Source of the DNA: an uncultured Prochlorococcus sp.
GTDB taxonomy: Bacteria > Cyanobacteriota > Cyanobacteriia > PCC-6307 > Cyanobiaceae
DNA length: 64,000 nucleotides
Direction: 5' to 3'
NCBI GenBank assembly: GCA_902564535.1
Contig: CACFBG010000003.1
Coordinates: 1 to 64,000, forward strand
Position numbers and translations under genes: made by a program. Positions 39,080-48,095 of the stretch are shown piece after piece (position 1 is the first letter of the stretch; each line of letters opens with the position of its first letter). A model generated the notes under the pieces. The model did no database searches, was not told the DNA's origin, and saw only the letters and a list, made by a program, of their open reading frames with translations.

Positions 39080-39109
39080 AAAAGCCCTGCATAAGCAGGG
39101 CTTTTTTTT
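39080..39109 (+). terminator. strong intrinsic terminator after psbT
   Basis: AAGCCCTGC (39082-39090) pairs perfectly with GCAGGGCTT (39095-39103) around ATAA and is followed by a run of T (to 39109). It ends the psbB-psbT transcript. Confidence 0.93.
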
Positions 39110-39263
39110 GTTCAGTTATCAAATTTTCTACCTTTGAGCAGTATTATTGTTTTTTTTAGCAACAAATAATATCTTTTTCCGAGAGATAAACTATATAGAC
39201 CCTTCTCATATTGCGAATCAATGTATACAGTTAGTTTAAATACATTTGAGTTGAGAAGGGTTA

Positions 39264-39740
39264 ATGCAATGCCCCTCATGCCAAAACACGGATAGTCGAG
39301 TCCTTGAGTCAAGAGCAGCTGACTCAGGCAAAAGTGTTCGTAGACGTCGGGAATGCCTCAATTGTGATTTCAGATTCACAACCTATGAAAGAGTAGAAAG
39401 CGTACCTATTACCGTTTGCAAACGAAATGGTAATAAAGAAGTTTTCAATAGAAGCAAGGTAGTTAATGGAATAAGTAAAGCTTGCGAAAAAACCACCATT
39501 AATTCAAATAAAATTGAGTTAATGGTTAATGAGATTGAACTTCAAATTCAACAAAACAACACTAGAGAAATTTCAACTAAAGAAATCGGGGAAATAGTAT
39601 TGAAACAATTACAAGTAGTTAATGAAGTTGCCTATGTCCGTTTTGCCTCAGTTCATCGAGAATTCCACGGAATTACTGATTTTGTTGCAACATTGGAAAG
39701 ATTTAAGCCTGGAAAGAGCCAACTAGCTCACGTAGGCTAA
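39264..39740 (+). CDS. nrdR: transcriptional repressor NrdR
   Basis: A 158-residue repressor of ribonucleotide reductase genes that senses ATP/dATP. The N-terminal zinc ribbon has cysteines 3, 6, 31 and 34 (MQCPSCQN ... [10 protein letters not shown]), followed by the ATP-cone ([20 protein letters not shown]). Full length. Confidence 0.95.
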   Translation: MQCPSCQNTDSRVLESRAADSGKSVRRRRECLNCDFRFTTYERVESVPITVCKRNGNKEVFNRSKVVNGISKACEKTTINSNKIELMVNEIELQIQQNNTREISTKEIGEIVLKQLQVVNEVAYVRFASVHREFHGITDFVATLERFKPGKSQLAHVG

Positions 39741-39842
39741 AAATTAGAACTATAGAAATGTAGAGTAGGGGACTAATTCCGAAAGGTCGGCGGGCCACAC
39801 GGAAAACATTCAAACTGCCCAAGGGTAGACCGCCAATCAACC

Positions 39843-40940
39843 ATGTCTGCTAGCTCAAACGAAACTCTTCAAGAGGAAGCATTAAAAAAAGAATCTAGAG
39901 ATAACGACACACATCCAACCAATAGTCCAGAAAACATCTCCGAAGAGATTCAAGAGGAAACTTTAGATATTCCTGCTGAAGTTCCAGCTGCAGATAGCTC
40001 AAATAGCAGAGTCTCAAAAAAAGATTTAGATGGAGCTGGTTTTACTCTCGATGAGTTTGCATCATTACTAAGCAAATATGATTACAATTTCAAGCCTGGA
40101 GACATCGTAAATGGAACTGTTTTTGCGCTGGAATCTAAAGGGGCGATGATTGACATAGGAGCTAAGACAGCTGCCTTCATGCCGATGCAAGAAGTTTCAA
40201 TTAATAGAGTAGAAGGTCTGAGTGATGTTCTTCAACCATCCGAGACAAGAGAATTCTTCATCATGAGCGAAGAGAATGAAGATGGGCAACTTTCTCTTTC
40301 TATTCGTCGAATTGAATATCAAAGAGCTTGGGAACGAGTGAGACAACTGCAAAAAGAAGATGCGACTATATATTCAGAAGTATTTGCCACAAACAGAGGT
40401 GGTGCTTTAGTAAGAGTTGAGGGCCTGAGAGGATTTATTCCTGGCTCTCATATAAGTACTAGGAAAGCAAAAGAAGAACTCGTTGCTGATTTTCTTCCTT
40501 TAAAATTTCTAGAAGTAGATGAAGAAAGGAACAGGCTGGTATTGAGCCACAGAAGAGCATTAGTTGAAAGGAAGATGAATCGATTAGAAGTAGGAGAAGT
40601 AGTTATTGGGACAGTTAGAGGCATTAAACCTTATGGGGCATTTATTGATATTGGGGGAGTAAGTGGTTTGCTTCATATTTCTGAAATCAGTCATGAACAC
40701 ATAGAAACTCCTCATTCAGTCCTAAATGTCAATGATCAAATGAAAGTAATGATTATTGATTTAGATGCAGAAAGGGGCAGAATTTCCTTATCAACGAAAG
40801 CATTAGAACCTGAACCTGGGGATATGCTTACAGACCCACAAAAAGTATTTGATAAAGCTGAAGAAATGGCTGCGAGATATAAACAAATGCTTCTTGAACA
40901 AGCAGAAGAAGGAGAAGAGCCTCAAGTAATGCTTGTCTAA
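39843..40940 (+). CDS. rpsA: 30S ribosomal protein S1
   Basis: A 365-residue mRNA-binding ribosomal protein with an acidic N-terminal tail (residues 1-70) and three S1/OB domains, near 80-155, 165-235 and 250-320 (third: GTVRGIKPYGAFIDIGGVSG). This short three-domain S1 is the usual cyanobacterial form, against six domains in E. coli. No oddity seen. Confidence 0.95.
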   Translation: MSASSNETLQEEALKKESRDNDTHPTNSPENISEEIQEETLDIPAEVPAADSSNSRVSKKDLDGAGFTLDEFASLLSKYDYNFKPGDIVNGTVFALESKGAMIDIGAKTAAFMPMQEVSINRVEGLSDVLQPSETREFFIMSEENEDGQLSLSIRRIEYQRAWERVRQLQKEDATIYSEVFATNRGGALVRVEGLRGFIPGSHISTRKAKEELVADFLPLKFLEVDEERNRLVLSHRRALVERKMNRLEVGEVVIGTVRGIKPYGAFIDIGGVSGLLHISEISHEHIETPHSVLNVNDQMKVMIIDLDAERGRISLSTKALEPEPGDMLTDPQKVFDKAEEMAARYKQMLLEQAEEGEEPQVMLV

Positions 40941-40966
40941 ACATAATAAGAGTCTAGGCCTTTTAA

Positions 40967-41749
40967 ATGTCTAATTTATTGCTGAGAGGGACTCCGATCG
41001 GCAAAGTAAAAGCGATCCTATTTGACAAGGATGGAACCTTGTCAAATAGCGAAGAACACTTACTTTTAATTGCTTCATTACGATTAGAGCAAGCTTTAAA
41101 AAATTTCAAATTGGATGAAAGAGAAGAAACCGATGACTCCCTAGCAAAGCTAAAGAGAAACCTTAGCAAAATTTACGGTTTAACATCTAAAGGGCTTAAT
41201 CCTGATGGAATAATAGCAGTTGCATCTAGGGATCAAAATCTCATTTCAACCGCAACTATATTTACACTTTTAGGAAGGAATTGGCCCAATTCAATTAAAT
41301 TAGCTAATGATATATTTAATGCGGCAGATGAAATTTATGCAAACTCAAAACATACACAAATGATGAACCCACTATTACCAGGTGCACTATCTTTCCTAAA
41401 GGAATTAAAGAAAAATGGTATAGTTTGTTCATTAATAAGTAATGATGACAGCAAAGGTATTAAAAATTTTCTTATAAGTAACAATTTAGACAACCATATA
41501 TCTCAAGTTTGGAGCTGCGAAAACACTCCAAAGAAACCAGACCCTAATGCTGTTCATCAATTGTGTAACACACTTGGACTTAAACCAAAAGATTGCGCAC
41601 TCATTGGAGATGCTGATTCAGATCTATTAATGGCAAGACAAGCAGGCATTGAATTAGCCTTGGGTTTTACAGGTGGGTGGAAAACTACTCCTTTGCTTAC
41701 TTATCAACACCATTTAATTCATCATTGGGATGAGTTGAGTATTGACTAG
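40967..41749 (+). CDS. HAD-superfamily phosphatase
   Basis: A 260-residue Gph/beta-phosphoglucomutase-like hydrolase. HAD motif I is ILFDKDGTLSNSEE near 18-31 (Asp nucleophile in DKDGT), motif II LISND near 150 and motif IV LIGDADSDLLMARQAG near 218. Substrate not decided. It is in the rpsA-metK run and probably co-transcribed with metK. A perfect 13-bp inverted repeat covers the catalytic-motif codons. Confidence 0.85.
   Translation: MSNLLLRGTPIGKVKAILFDKDGTLSNSEEHLLLIASLRLEQALKNFKLDEREETDDSLAKLKRNLSKIYGLTSKGLNPDGIIAVASRDQNLISTATIFTLLGRNWPNSIKLANDIFNAADEIYANSKHTQMMNPLLPGALSFLKELKKNGIVCSLISNDDSKGIKNFLISNNLDNHISQVWSCENTPKKPDPNAVHQLCNTLGLKPKDCALIGDADSDLLMARQAGIELALGFTGGWKTTPLLTYQHHLIHHWDELSID
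41018..41049 (+). repeat. 13-bp perfect inverted repeat inside the HAD gene
   Basis: CTATTTGACAAGG (41018-41030) and CCTTGTCAAATAG (41037-41049) are exact reverse complements around a six-base loop, about 50 bp after the start codon. Confidence 0.8.
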
Positions 41750-41779
41750 GACTAAACTCACTATCTATATAAATCTCAT

Positions 41780-43018
41780 ATGAGTAATTACATCTTCACC
41801 TCTGAATCAGTAACTGAAGGCCATCCTGACAAAATCTGTGATCAGATTAGTGATGGCGTATTGGATGCTCTTCTTACTCAAGACCCAACTAGCAGGGTGG
41901 CCTGTGAAACAGTTGTAAATACAGGACTATGCTTAATTACAGGAGAAGTAACATCAAAAGCCAAGGTTGATTTTATTAATCTTGCCAGGAAAGTAATAAA
42001 AGAGATTGGGTACTCAGATGCCCGCGCTGGTGGCTTTGACGCAAATAGCTGTTCTATTTTAGTTGCTTTGGACCAACAATCTCCAGATATTGCTAAAGGA
42101 GTCAATGAGGCTGATGATCATTTTGGCGACCCCTTAGACAAAGTAGGCGCTGGTGATCAAGGGATCATGTTTGGATATGCCTGTGATGAAACGCCAGAAT
42201 TAATGCCACTTCCAATAAGTCTTGCTCATAGACTGGCTAGAAGGCTTGCAATTGTCCGCCATCAAAACTTACTGGAATACTTACTTCCTGATGGCAAAAC
42301 TCAAGTAAGCGTAGCTTACGAGGGCAATCAACCTGTATCTATAGATACAATTTTAATTTCTACGCAACATACGTCTGAAATATCTGGAATTAGCAATGAA
42401 CCATCTATAAGAAAAAAAATCACAGAGGATTTATGGCGACATGTTGTCTTGCCTGCAACAAGTGACCTTGAATTAAAGCCAAGCTCTGAAACAACAAAAT
42501 TCTTAGTAAATCCAACTGGAAAATTTGTTGTAGGCGGGCCGCAAGGAGATGCAGGATTAACTGGTCGAAAAATAATTGTTGACACATATGGTGGTTATGC
42601 ACGTCATGGTGGCGGCGCATTCTCCGGCAAAGATCCAACAAAAGTTGATCGATCAGCTGCCTACGCAGCAAGGTATGTAGCAAAAAGTATTGTCGCAAGT
42701 GGATTAGCAAAAAAAGCTGAAGTTCAACTTAGCTATGCAATAGGCCTATCTCAACCTGTATCAATTTTAGTAGAGACCTTTGGGACGGAAAAAGTATCAA
42801 AATCAAAAATAAATGACATAGTAAAAGAACACTTTGACTTAAGGCCAGGTGCCATTATTAAATCTTTTAATCTTTGCAATCTACCCAAAGAGAATAATGG
42901 AAAATTTTATAGAAAAACTGCAGCCTATGGTCATTTTGGAAGGAAAGACCTTGACCTCCCATGGGAAAATGTATCGGAGAAAGCTAAAGAGATCAAGGAG
43001 GCAATATCTTTAAATTAA
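41780..43018 (+). CDS. metK: S-adenosylmethionine synthetase
   Basis: A 412-residue enzyme that forms SAM from methionine and ATP. Hallmarks are [21 protein letters not shown] near 8-28, [12 protein letters not shown] near 120-131 and the [19 protein letters not shown] loop near 275-293. Full length. It follows the HAD gene after 30 bp. Confidence 0.97.
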   Translation: MSNYIFTSESVTEGHPDKICDQISDGVLDALLTQDPTSRVACETVVNTGLCLITGEVTSKAKVDFINLARKVIKEIGYSDARAGGFDANSCSILVALDQQSPDIAKGVNEADDHFGDPLDKVGAGDQGIMFGYACDETPELMPLPISLAHRLARRLAIVRHQNLLEYLLPDGKTQVSVAYEGNQPVSIDTILISTQHTSEISGISNEPSIRKKITEDLWRHVVLPATSDLELKPSSETTKFLVNPTGKFVVGGPQGDAGLTGRKIIVDTYGGYARHGGGAFSGKDPTKVDRSAAYAARYVAKSIVASGLAKKAEVQLSYAIGLSQPVSILVETFGTEKVSKSKINDIVKEHFDLRPGAIIKSFNLCNLPKENNGKFYRKTAAYGHFGRKDLDLPWENVSEKAKEIKEAISLN

Positions 43019-43054
43019 ATATTTTTATTCCAACTATTCTTGACTAAAAATTCA

Positions 43055-44287
43055 ATGTTTCTAGGAATAGATTTAGGGAGTAGTGGAGTCCGTATTAGTA
43101 TATGTAATGAAAATGAAGAATTAGTATTCTTTAATGAAATTAAATATCCTGTTGGTCTAGAAATTCCAAATAACTGGTCTAAATGTTGTCAAGAGCTAAT
43201 AGGGAAGATTCCCACTTCAATCAAAAGAGATATTAAAGCATGCTCAGTTGATGGTACATCAGGGACTTTATTAGCATGCAATAAGGAAGGTCTGCCCTTA
43301 GGTCCTGCATTAGCATTCAATGAGAATTATTATGAACATATAGATTCAATTAATAGTTTATTTCCAGGCTTGAATGATGTTATATACAAAAAAAATAGCC
43401 TTTCAAGAGCATTTGAGTTAATTAAAAATCATGGAAAAGATATCCTATTAAGGCATCAAGCGGACTGGATAAATGGTTGGCTAATGAACAATTGGAATTA
43501 CGGAGAAGAAGGAAACAATCTACGTTTAGGTTGGGACATAATACATAAAAAATGGCCAGATAGTTATCAGCAACTCCCCTGGCTTAATTCATTACCAACA
43601 ATAATTGAAAGTGGTTGTAAAGTTGGCATGATTTCACCAAGTAAAGCTAAAAATCTTGATCTATCAGAACAAACTATTATTATTTCGGGAACAACTGATT
43701 CTAATGCAGCTGTAATAGCTTCTAAAGCAAAGTTAAGTGAAGGAATATCTGTTTTAGGTAGCACAATAGTTGTTAAAAGCTTTGTCTCTAAACCTTTAAA
43801 TGGCGATGGAATAAGTAATCATAGAATCGCGGGGCAATGGTTGGCAGGAGGTGCTTCAAATGCTGGCGGGAAAGTCCTTAAAGAATTTTTCACTGACAAA
43901 GAACTCATAGAATTAAGCAGACAAATCAATCCCCATATAACAACTGGAATAAAAATGATTCCCCTACCTAAAAAAGGAGAAAGGTTCCCTATAAATGATC
44001 CCAATTTGAAGCCTTTACTAGAGCCGAGACCTATTAGCGATAGTCTATTCCTTCATGCAATGCTTGAAGGCTTAGCAGAAATAGAAGCCAAAGGTTGGAA
44101 GAAACTTATTGAGATGGGAGCCAATCCTCCAGAGCGAATTATTACAATAGGAGGTGGAGCTAATAACCCACAATGGAGAATAATTAGAGAAAAGGCGATA
44201 AATATTCCAATCAAAACTTCAAATAATCCAACTTCTTATGGATCTGCAATCATAGCTCTCAAGGGATTTAGAAAAATTCTTAAATAA
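43055..44287 (+). CDS. FGGY-family sugar kinase (D-ribulose kinase-like)
   Basis: The ATG at 43055 gives 410 residues (MFLGIDLGSSGVRIS); a TTG at 43040 adds five non-conserved residues. The nucleotide-binding start, SGTTDSNAAV near 220 and IGGGANNPQWR near 370 fit the short FGGY kinases of cyanobacteria and plant plastids, known from Synechococcus SePSK as D-ribulose kinases. Here it would return free ribulose to the Calvin cycle; the substrate is inferred. Confidence 0.83.
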   Translation: MFLGIDLGSSGVRISICNENEELVFFNEIKYPVGLEIPNNWSKCCQELIGKIPTSIKRDIKACSVDGTSGTLLACNKEGLPLGPALAFNENYYEHIDSINSLFPGLNDVIYKKNSLSRAFELIKNHGKDILLRHQADWINGWLMNNWNYGEEGNNLRLGWDIIHKKWPDSYQQLPWLNSLPTIIESGCKVGMISPSKAKNLDLSEQTIIISGTTDSNAAVIASKAKLSEGISVLGSTIVVKSFVSKPLNGDGISNHRIAGQWLAGGASNAGGKVLKEFFTDKELIELSRQINPHITTGIKMIPLPKKGERFPINDPNLKPLLEPRPISDSLFLHAMLEGLAEIEAKGWKKLIEMGANPPERIITIGGGANNPQWRIIREKAINIPIKTSNNPTSYGSAIIALKGFRKILK

Positions 44288-44416
44288 AGAAGATTTTAAA
44301 TCAAAATACTATTCATTCAAGAATCTCAATTAAAGATCAAAGGAAAAGATGTGCCAATGAAAATCATACTATTCTCTTCTAATCTATTTCACATAGCAAA
44401 TCCATGAGAAGCCCTT

Positions 44417-44722
44417 ATGATGCAACTATTGTTTAAAACGCAATCAATAGTGAGCAAAAAATCCTTCACCCCAAAAGATAGCTTAAGAATCTGCCAACAT
44501 ATGAATGCAGATCACCAAGAGGCAGTTGTTGCCTATGCAAGGCATTATGGACATTGTCCTGAAGCTAAAAAAGCAAAAATGCTCTTAATTTCTTCCCATA
44601 CGATGACATTAGATGTTGAGGGGAAATCAATTGAGATTATGTTTGATCATGTACTTAGTGATAGCAAAGATGCACACCAAACCTTAGTAAGCATGCTAAA
44701 GAAAATCCCCCCAGATAACTGA
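44417..44722 (+). CDS. DUF2470 / heme-utilisation-like small protein
   Basis: A 101-residue protein whose body (RICQHMNADHQEAVVAYARH) carries the conserved H-M-N-x-D-H of DUF2470, a domain found at the C-terminus of HugZ-type heme-degrading proteins and in plastid/cyanobacterial split-barrel proteins. Here it stands alone without the flavin-binding split barrel. Role unknown. Confidence 0.75.
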   Translation: MMQLLFKTQSIVSKKSFTPKDSLRICQHMNADHQEAVVAYARHYGHCPEAKKAKMLLISSHTMTLDVEGKSIEIMFDHVLSDSKDAHQTLVSMLKKIPPDN

Positions 44723-44875
44723 TCAAACAATTGCTAAAAATCTAAATTCCAAGATTTAAATTTTGAAGTTAACTTCACTTCCCTTTCCAAAACAAGAACA
44801 CACAACTTTCTCGGATATAGAAAGTTGCCTCCTCTTCTCATCGTGATCTAAAATTGGAGTTGGTTAAAACTTTGA

Positions 44876-44951
44876 GCCGGGATAGCTCAGTTGGTAGAGC
44901 AGGCGACTGAAAATCGCCGTGTCCCCAGTTCAAATCTGGGTCCTGGCACCA
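44876..44951 (+). tRNA. tRNA-Phe (anticodon GAA), with encoded CCA
   Basis: Acceptor GCCGGGA/TCCTGGC, anticodon stem GGCGA/TCGCC with loop CTGAAAA, T-arm CCCAG-TTCAAAT-CTGGG, and an encoded 3' A-CCA (44948-44951). It is the only tRNA in the window with a genomic CCA. Confidence 0.97.
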
Positions 44952-44975
44952 TCAATTCGAACATTTGATACCTCT

Positions 44976-45002
44976 AAAACCCTTGCTAACAAAAGGTTTT
45001 TT
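44976..45002 (+). terminator. terminator after tRNA-Phe
   Basis: AAAACC (44976-44981) pairs with GGTTTT (44995-45000), with partial extension inside, and a T run follows. It lies 25 bp after the tRNA end. Confidence 0.6.
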
Positions 45003-45103
45003 GAGTATCTGGACAACACAAACAAATCAACTGAATTGGGCGGTAAGTTCGCTTACCAGGACAACCAATCGCCAGTTATAGTCTAGTTTATTCACGCTTA
45101 GTA

Positions 45104-45128
45104 CCCTTTCAAACTTGGGTCCTGGCAT
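45104..45128 (+). repeat. decayed copy of the tRNA-Phe 3' end
   Basis: TTCAAACTTGGGTCCTGGCA at 45108-45127 matches the tRNA-Phe 3' portion (44929-44948) at 18 of 20 positions, with only TC against CT swapped. It still has ACCC...GGGT able to form a T-arm. It looks like a scar of an integrated element or a partial tRNA duplication. Confidence 0.75.
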
Positions 45129-45130
45129 AC

Positions 45131-45388
45131 TTGCGTTATTCAACTGTGATTTTTAGCAATTGCGATGCTCCTCAAGATCGCACTTATAACAATGCAGATA
45201 GTTTTGCCTTCTCCTTTGATGAATATTGGCAAAGATTTAACTCAATTGAAAAAAATTCCCTTAAACCAAAAGAGGAAAAGATAAAAATCATTCTTAAGGC
45301 CTTAGAAGACCATCCATTCGCTAAAGAAGCTCCTACGAAAGCCTATGAAATAGTAAAGTTTCGAGTTAAACTCTTGAATCTAGAATAA
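45131..45388 (+). CDS. hypothetical protein, up to 85 aa
   Basis: The frame opens with TTG at 45131; a GTG at 45146 (then IFSNCDAPQDR) is an alternative start, so the N-terminus is uncertain. The protein is soluble and charged, with a FSFDEYWQRFNSIEKNSLK block near 28-46 and a basic C-terminus. No family recognised. It begins immediately after the tRNA-Phe scar and may belong to inserted DNA. Confidence 0.55.
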   Translation: MRYSTVIFSNCDAPQDRTYNNADSFAFSFDEYWQRFNSIEKNSLKPKEEKIKIILKALEDHPFAKEAPTKAYEIVKFRVKLLNLE

Positions 45389-45577
45389 TTAATTGGCATT
45401 TATTTAACACATAAATAGCCAGATCAAGTAAATATTTAAATTGCATAAAAACTATTTTGAATATAATTTACTAACTATAGAGAATTCAACTAAAAAGAAT
45501 TTCGATAATACTCTCATAAACAATAAGTTTATCTAACTTTTCACAAAATCAAGGAAATCAGAATGATTATCTTTTAC

Positions 45578-45736
45578 TTAGGAGCAAATTTTATCAAATG
45601 CCTGTGTGCTTTCTAATTCGTCTAATTTTTGCTCGATCTCAAGTATTCTTAGAGTAATGAGCTCACTCAACTCGGAAGACAAATGAAGTTGTTGCCCAAG
45701 CCTATGCTCAAGAGAAGTTGTTTCCAAAACAATCAT
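45578..45736 (-). CDS. small coiled-coil-like protein, 52 aa
   Basis: A minus-strand ATG-to-TAA frame of 52 residues starting MIVLETTSLEHRLGQQL. Residues 15-45 form a likely amphipathic helix with heptad spacing of L/I (LSSELSELITLRILEIEQKL). No membrane segment. No function recognised, and the start has no clear ribosome site. Confidence 0.45.
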   Translation of the reverse strand: MIVLETTSLEHRLGQQLHLSSELSELITLRILEIEQKLDELESTQAFDKICS

Positions 45737-46428
45737 CCCAAAAAAGGAGTTTTGTTGATGTTATCTACCTTAAGCTATATGTCCATCTCTTAATAGACTA
45801 AAAGGCATATTTGCCAATATCTTCAATTTCCCCTTAGGCAATTAATCGTAAGGAGATCTCTACCAAAACTTTAGCAAACTTACATTCATAAAACTCGCAA
45901 GATCAAGTCTTGCTCAAGTATGGATTGCATACCTGAGGGCAGGTTCGAAGTCACGCCAAATCGTATTATTATTGCAAAGATAAGTTACTACGTAATTCTT
46001 GCTAGAAAAGGGCGTACAACAAATAGCAGAATTTAATTATTGATTGATCTAACTCTTCAAGTAGTTACCGAAATAATTTCATGGGGTTTGGATATGTTTA
46101 AAGATTTATCGTAGCAATGGGAGAATTCTTTGGTGGTATTTTACTAGATATAAGCAGGTCGTAAGCATCACAAAAATCGTGATTTACATTTTACTTTGTT
46201 TTTACTTTGAGAGCACTTTTTATGCTCCTAGTATTAGATTTTTCTAGGGAAGATTAGCCTTAAATACTTTAAGGAGTAAACAAACTCAGTCTTGTGTATA
46301 TACTTTTAGCCTACTTAGACTATTAGAAAAAACCTTCAAAAAATCTAAGCATTGCAATTGGTATAGATTAACAGCAGAAAGTCAAATGATTATATTAAAA
46401 TAATTTTGAAGATAAGCTTTATTTGAAG
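45737..46428. other. long intergenic stretch upstream of the phycoerythrin linker gene
   Basis: About 690 bp of AT-rich DNA. The only frame of note is 45920-46036 on the plus strand (38 codons, starts MDCIPEGRFEVTPNR), with no ribosome site and weak support. The linker promoter must lie here. No repeat or hairpin stands out. Confidence 0.35.
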
Positions 46429-47319
46429 ATGTCATCAATTCCTTTTAAAGCATTTAAATTTGGGGCTCTTAGCTTATTCAAAGAAAAAGTTTCTTATGGG
46501 AAGTCAAGGGTTGCTGGGAGCAAAAAAGTAAGTTACCTTTTATGCTCAAAAGCAGGTTTAATGCCTGGACAGCCTGAAATATTTAATCCAACTCGTTTTA
46601 GTGACCCTTTTTCCGAAAACTCTTTATATATGAATTCTATGATCAGCGACTATAAATTAAATCAAAAATATTCAATAAATAAAGTAAAAGGTTCGAAGTA
46701 TCAAAGAAGTAACGAAGATGATTTTACTTATGATAATTATTCTCCGCATGATGATGAAACTTACAGACTAGCTATTAATGCTTCGTACAAACAAGTTTAC
46801 GGCAACTTTAATTTAATGCATAGCGAAAGATCTGTTGATTTAGAAAGAAGACTAAGGAATGGAGATATTACTATTAAAGAATTTATTCGAGGTATTGCTA
46901 AGTCCAATTTATATAAGAGACTCTACTTTGAATCTGTCTCTCAACAAAGATCAATCGAACTTAATTTTATTCATCTACTAGGCAGACCTCCATTAAACCA
47001 ACAGGAAATTATTAAACATATAGAATTAATTCATGAATATGGAATTGAAAAGCATATCGACAACTTAATAGACTCAGATGAATACAATGAAATATTCGGT
47101 AAATATATAGTCCCATATAATCGTTGTTGGAACTCACCTTGTGGGATTACAACAGCTAGCTTTATAAATTCATCTATATTAAAGAGAGGATTTGCTGTAA
47201 GCGATAATGTACTTAATATGACATTTTTCAACCCTATTAAAGGAGCAAGTCTTATATTTAAGAATCTTTCCCATAATGGTCATGTAGAGCAAATAAAACT
47301 TCCAAGTATTGTCAAATAA
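46429..47319 (+). CDS. ppeC: phycoerythrin-associated linker polypeptide
   Basis: A 296-residue linker (start MSSIPFKAFKFGALSLFKE; an ATG two codons earlier also exists). The PBS-linker domain (Pfam 00427 type) spans roughly 105-240, from ETYRLAINASYKQVYGN to IFGKYIVPYNRCW. About 100 residues precede it and a short tail follows. It should organise phycoerythrin into aggregates. In Prochlorococcus no phycobilisome core is known, so attachment to the membrane or to photosystems is open. Confidence 0.82.
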   Translation: MSSIPFKAFKFGALSLFKEKVSYGKSRVAGSKKVSYLLCSKAGLMPGQPEIFNPTRFSDPFSENSLYMNSMISDYKLNQKYSINKVKGSKYQRSNEDDFTYDNYSPHDDETYRLAINASYKQVYGNFNLMHSERSVDLERRLRNGDITIKEFIRGIAKSNLYKRLYFESVSQQRSIELNFIHLLGRPPLNQQEIIKHIELIHEYGIEKHIDNLIDSDEYNEIFGKYIVPYNRCWNSPCGITTASFINSSILKRGFAVSDNVLNMTFFNPIKGASLIFKNLSHNGHVEQIKLPSIVK

Positions 47320-47546
47320 TAATTATGCAATTAATTAAGAATCATTTCTTTTAATAAAGACCTTGAGGCTAAACAGTAAGATCAAACATATTGCTTAAAT
47401 TTTAAAGATTAATTTTGAGAAAGACTCCCTAAGGGAACAGTTATCAATCAAGTTCTACTCTCATTCAATTTCAATGACAAGCGTTATTTTGAAAAGATAT
47501 AAAGAACTTTCTAGGACAAAAGCAAAGTTTTCTATAGAGAGTTCAA

Positions 47547-48086
47547 ATGAAAATTGAGCAATTTATTGCTCTAAGTGAGGGCGAATGGAAATCAATGCGA
47601 AGTGGGCATTCTCTTGCCTTTCAACAATTTGAGGAAGTCCTAAGTCTAATTAAAATAGAACAAGTTAATATTGAAGATGAAAATATCAAAAACTTACTTA
47701 TAGCTAATCGCTTTAAAGATAACTTAAATGAGAAAAAATTACCTTTTAAAATTATGTGGGAGTCTGAGAGTGATTGGAATTCAGATAAATCTCAAACCTT
47801 CTCAAAAGGAACATGTTATTTATTAGCCATTCCAAAATCTAAAGAAGAAGGGTTTTTAATTAGAAGCAAAGGTTATACAGAAGATATATTTACTATTTCT
47901 AATTATAGATTTTTAGATGACGGAACATTTTTACTGAAAACGAAATACAATCAAACCAAAATAGAAGAAAGGATCTGGTTTGCATCCAACAATGTCAGAT
48001 GCAGATCTTCGATTACATACAGTTCAGACGAAAAAGCTATTCTTCAAACCTCTTACTCGTCGGAGATAAGAAGGCTTAAAATCTAA
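47547..48086 (+). CDS. cpeS: S-type phycobiliprotein lyase CpeS
   Basis: A 179-residue lipocalin-fold bilin lyase that attaches phycoerythrobilin to the Cys82-equivalent site. Typical features are FIALSEGEWKSMRSGHSLAFQQFEE at the start (quoted pieces: EGEWKSMRSGHSLAF), IMWESESDW near 69-77 and ERIWFASNNVRCRSS near 140-154. Ten bases before cpeT, so co-transcribed. Confidence 0.9.
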   Translation: MKIEQFIALSEGEWKSMRSGHSLAFQQFEEVLSLIKIEQVNIEDENIKNLLIANRFKDNLNEKKLPFKIMWESESDWNSDKSQTFSKGTCYLLAIPKSKEEGFLIRSKGYTEDIFTISNYRFLDDGTFLLKTKYNQTKIEERIWFASNNVRCRSSITYSSDEKAILQTSYSSEIRRLKI

Positions 48087-48095
48087 TAGATAGTT

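Noticed and set aside
42328-42710. Minus-strand frames over metK, including one rich in His/Leu/Gln
   Set aside because: Antisense of metK, with no family resemblance.
45920-46036. 38-codon frame in the gap before the phycoerythrin linker
   Set aside because: No ribosome site, no coding signature; kept only as a remark in the intergenic entry.
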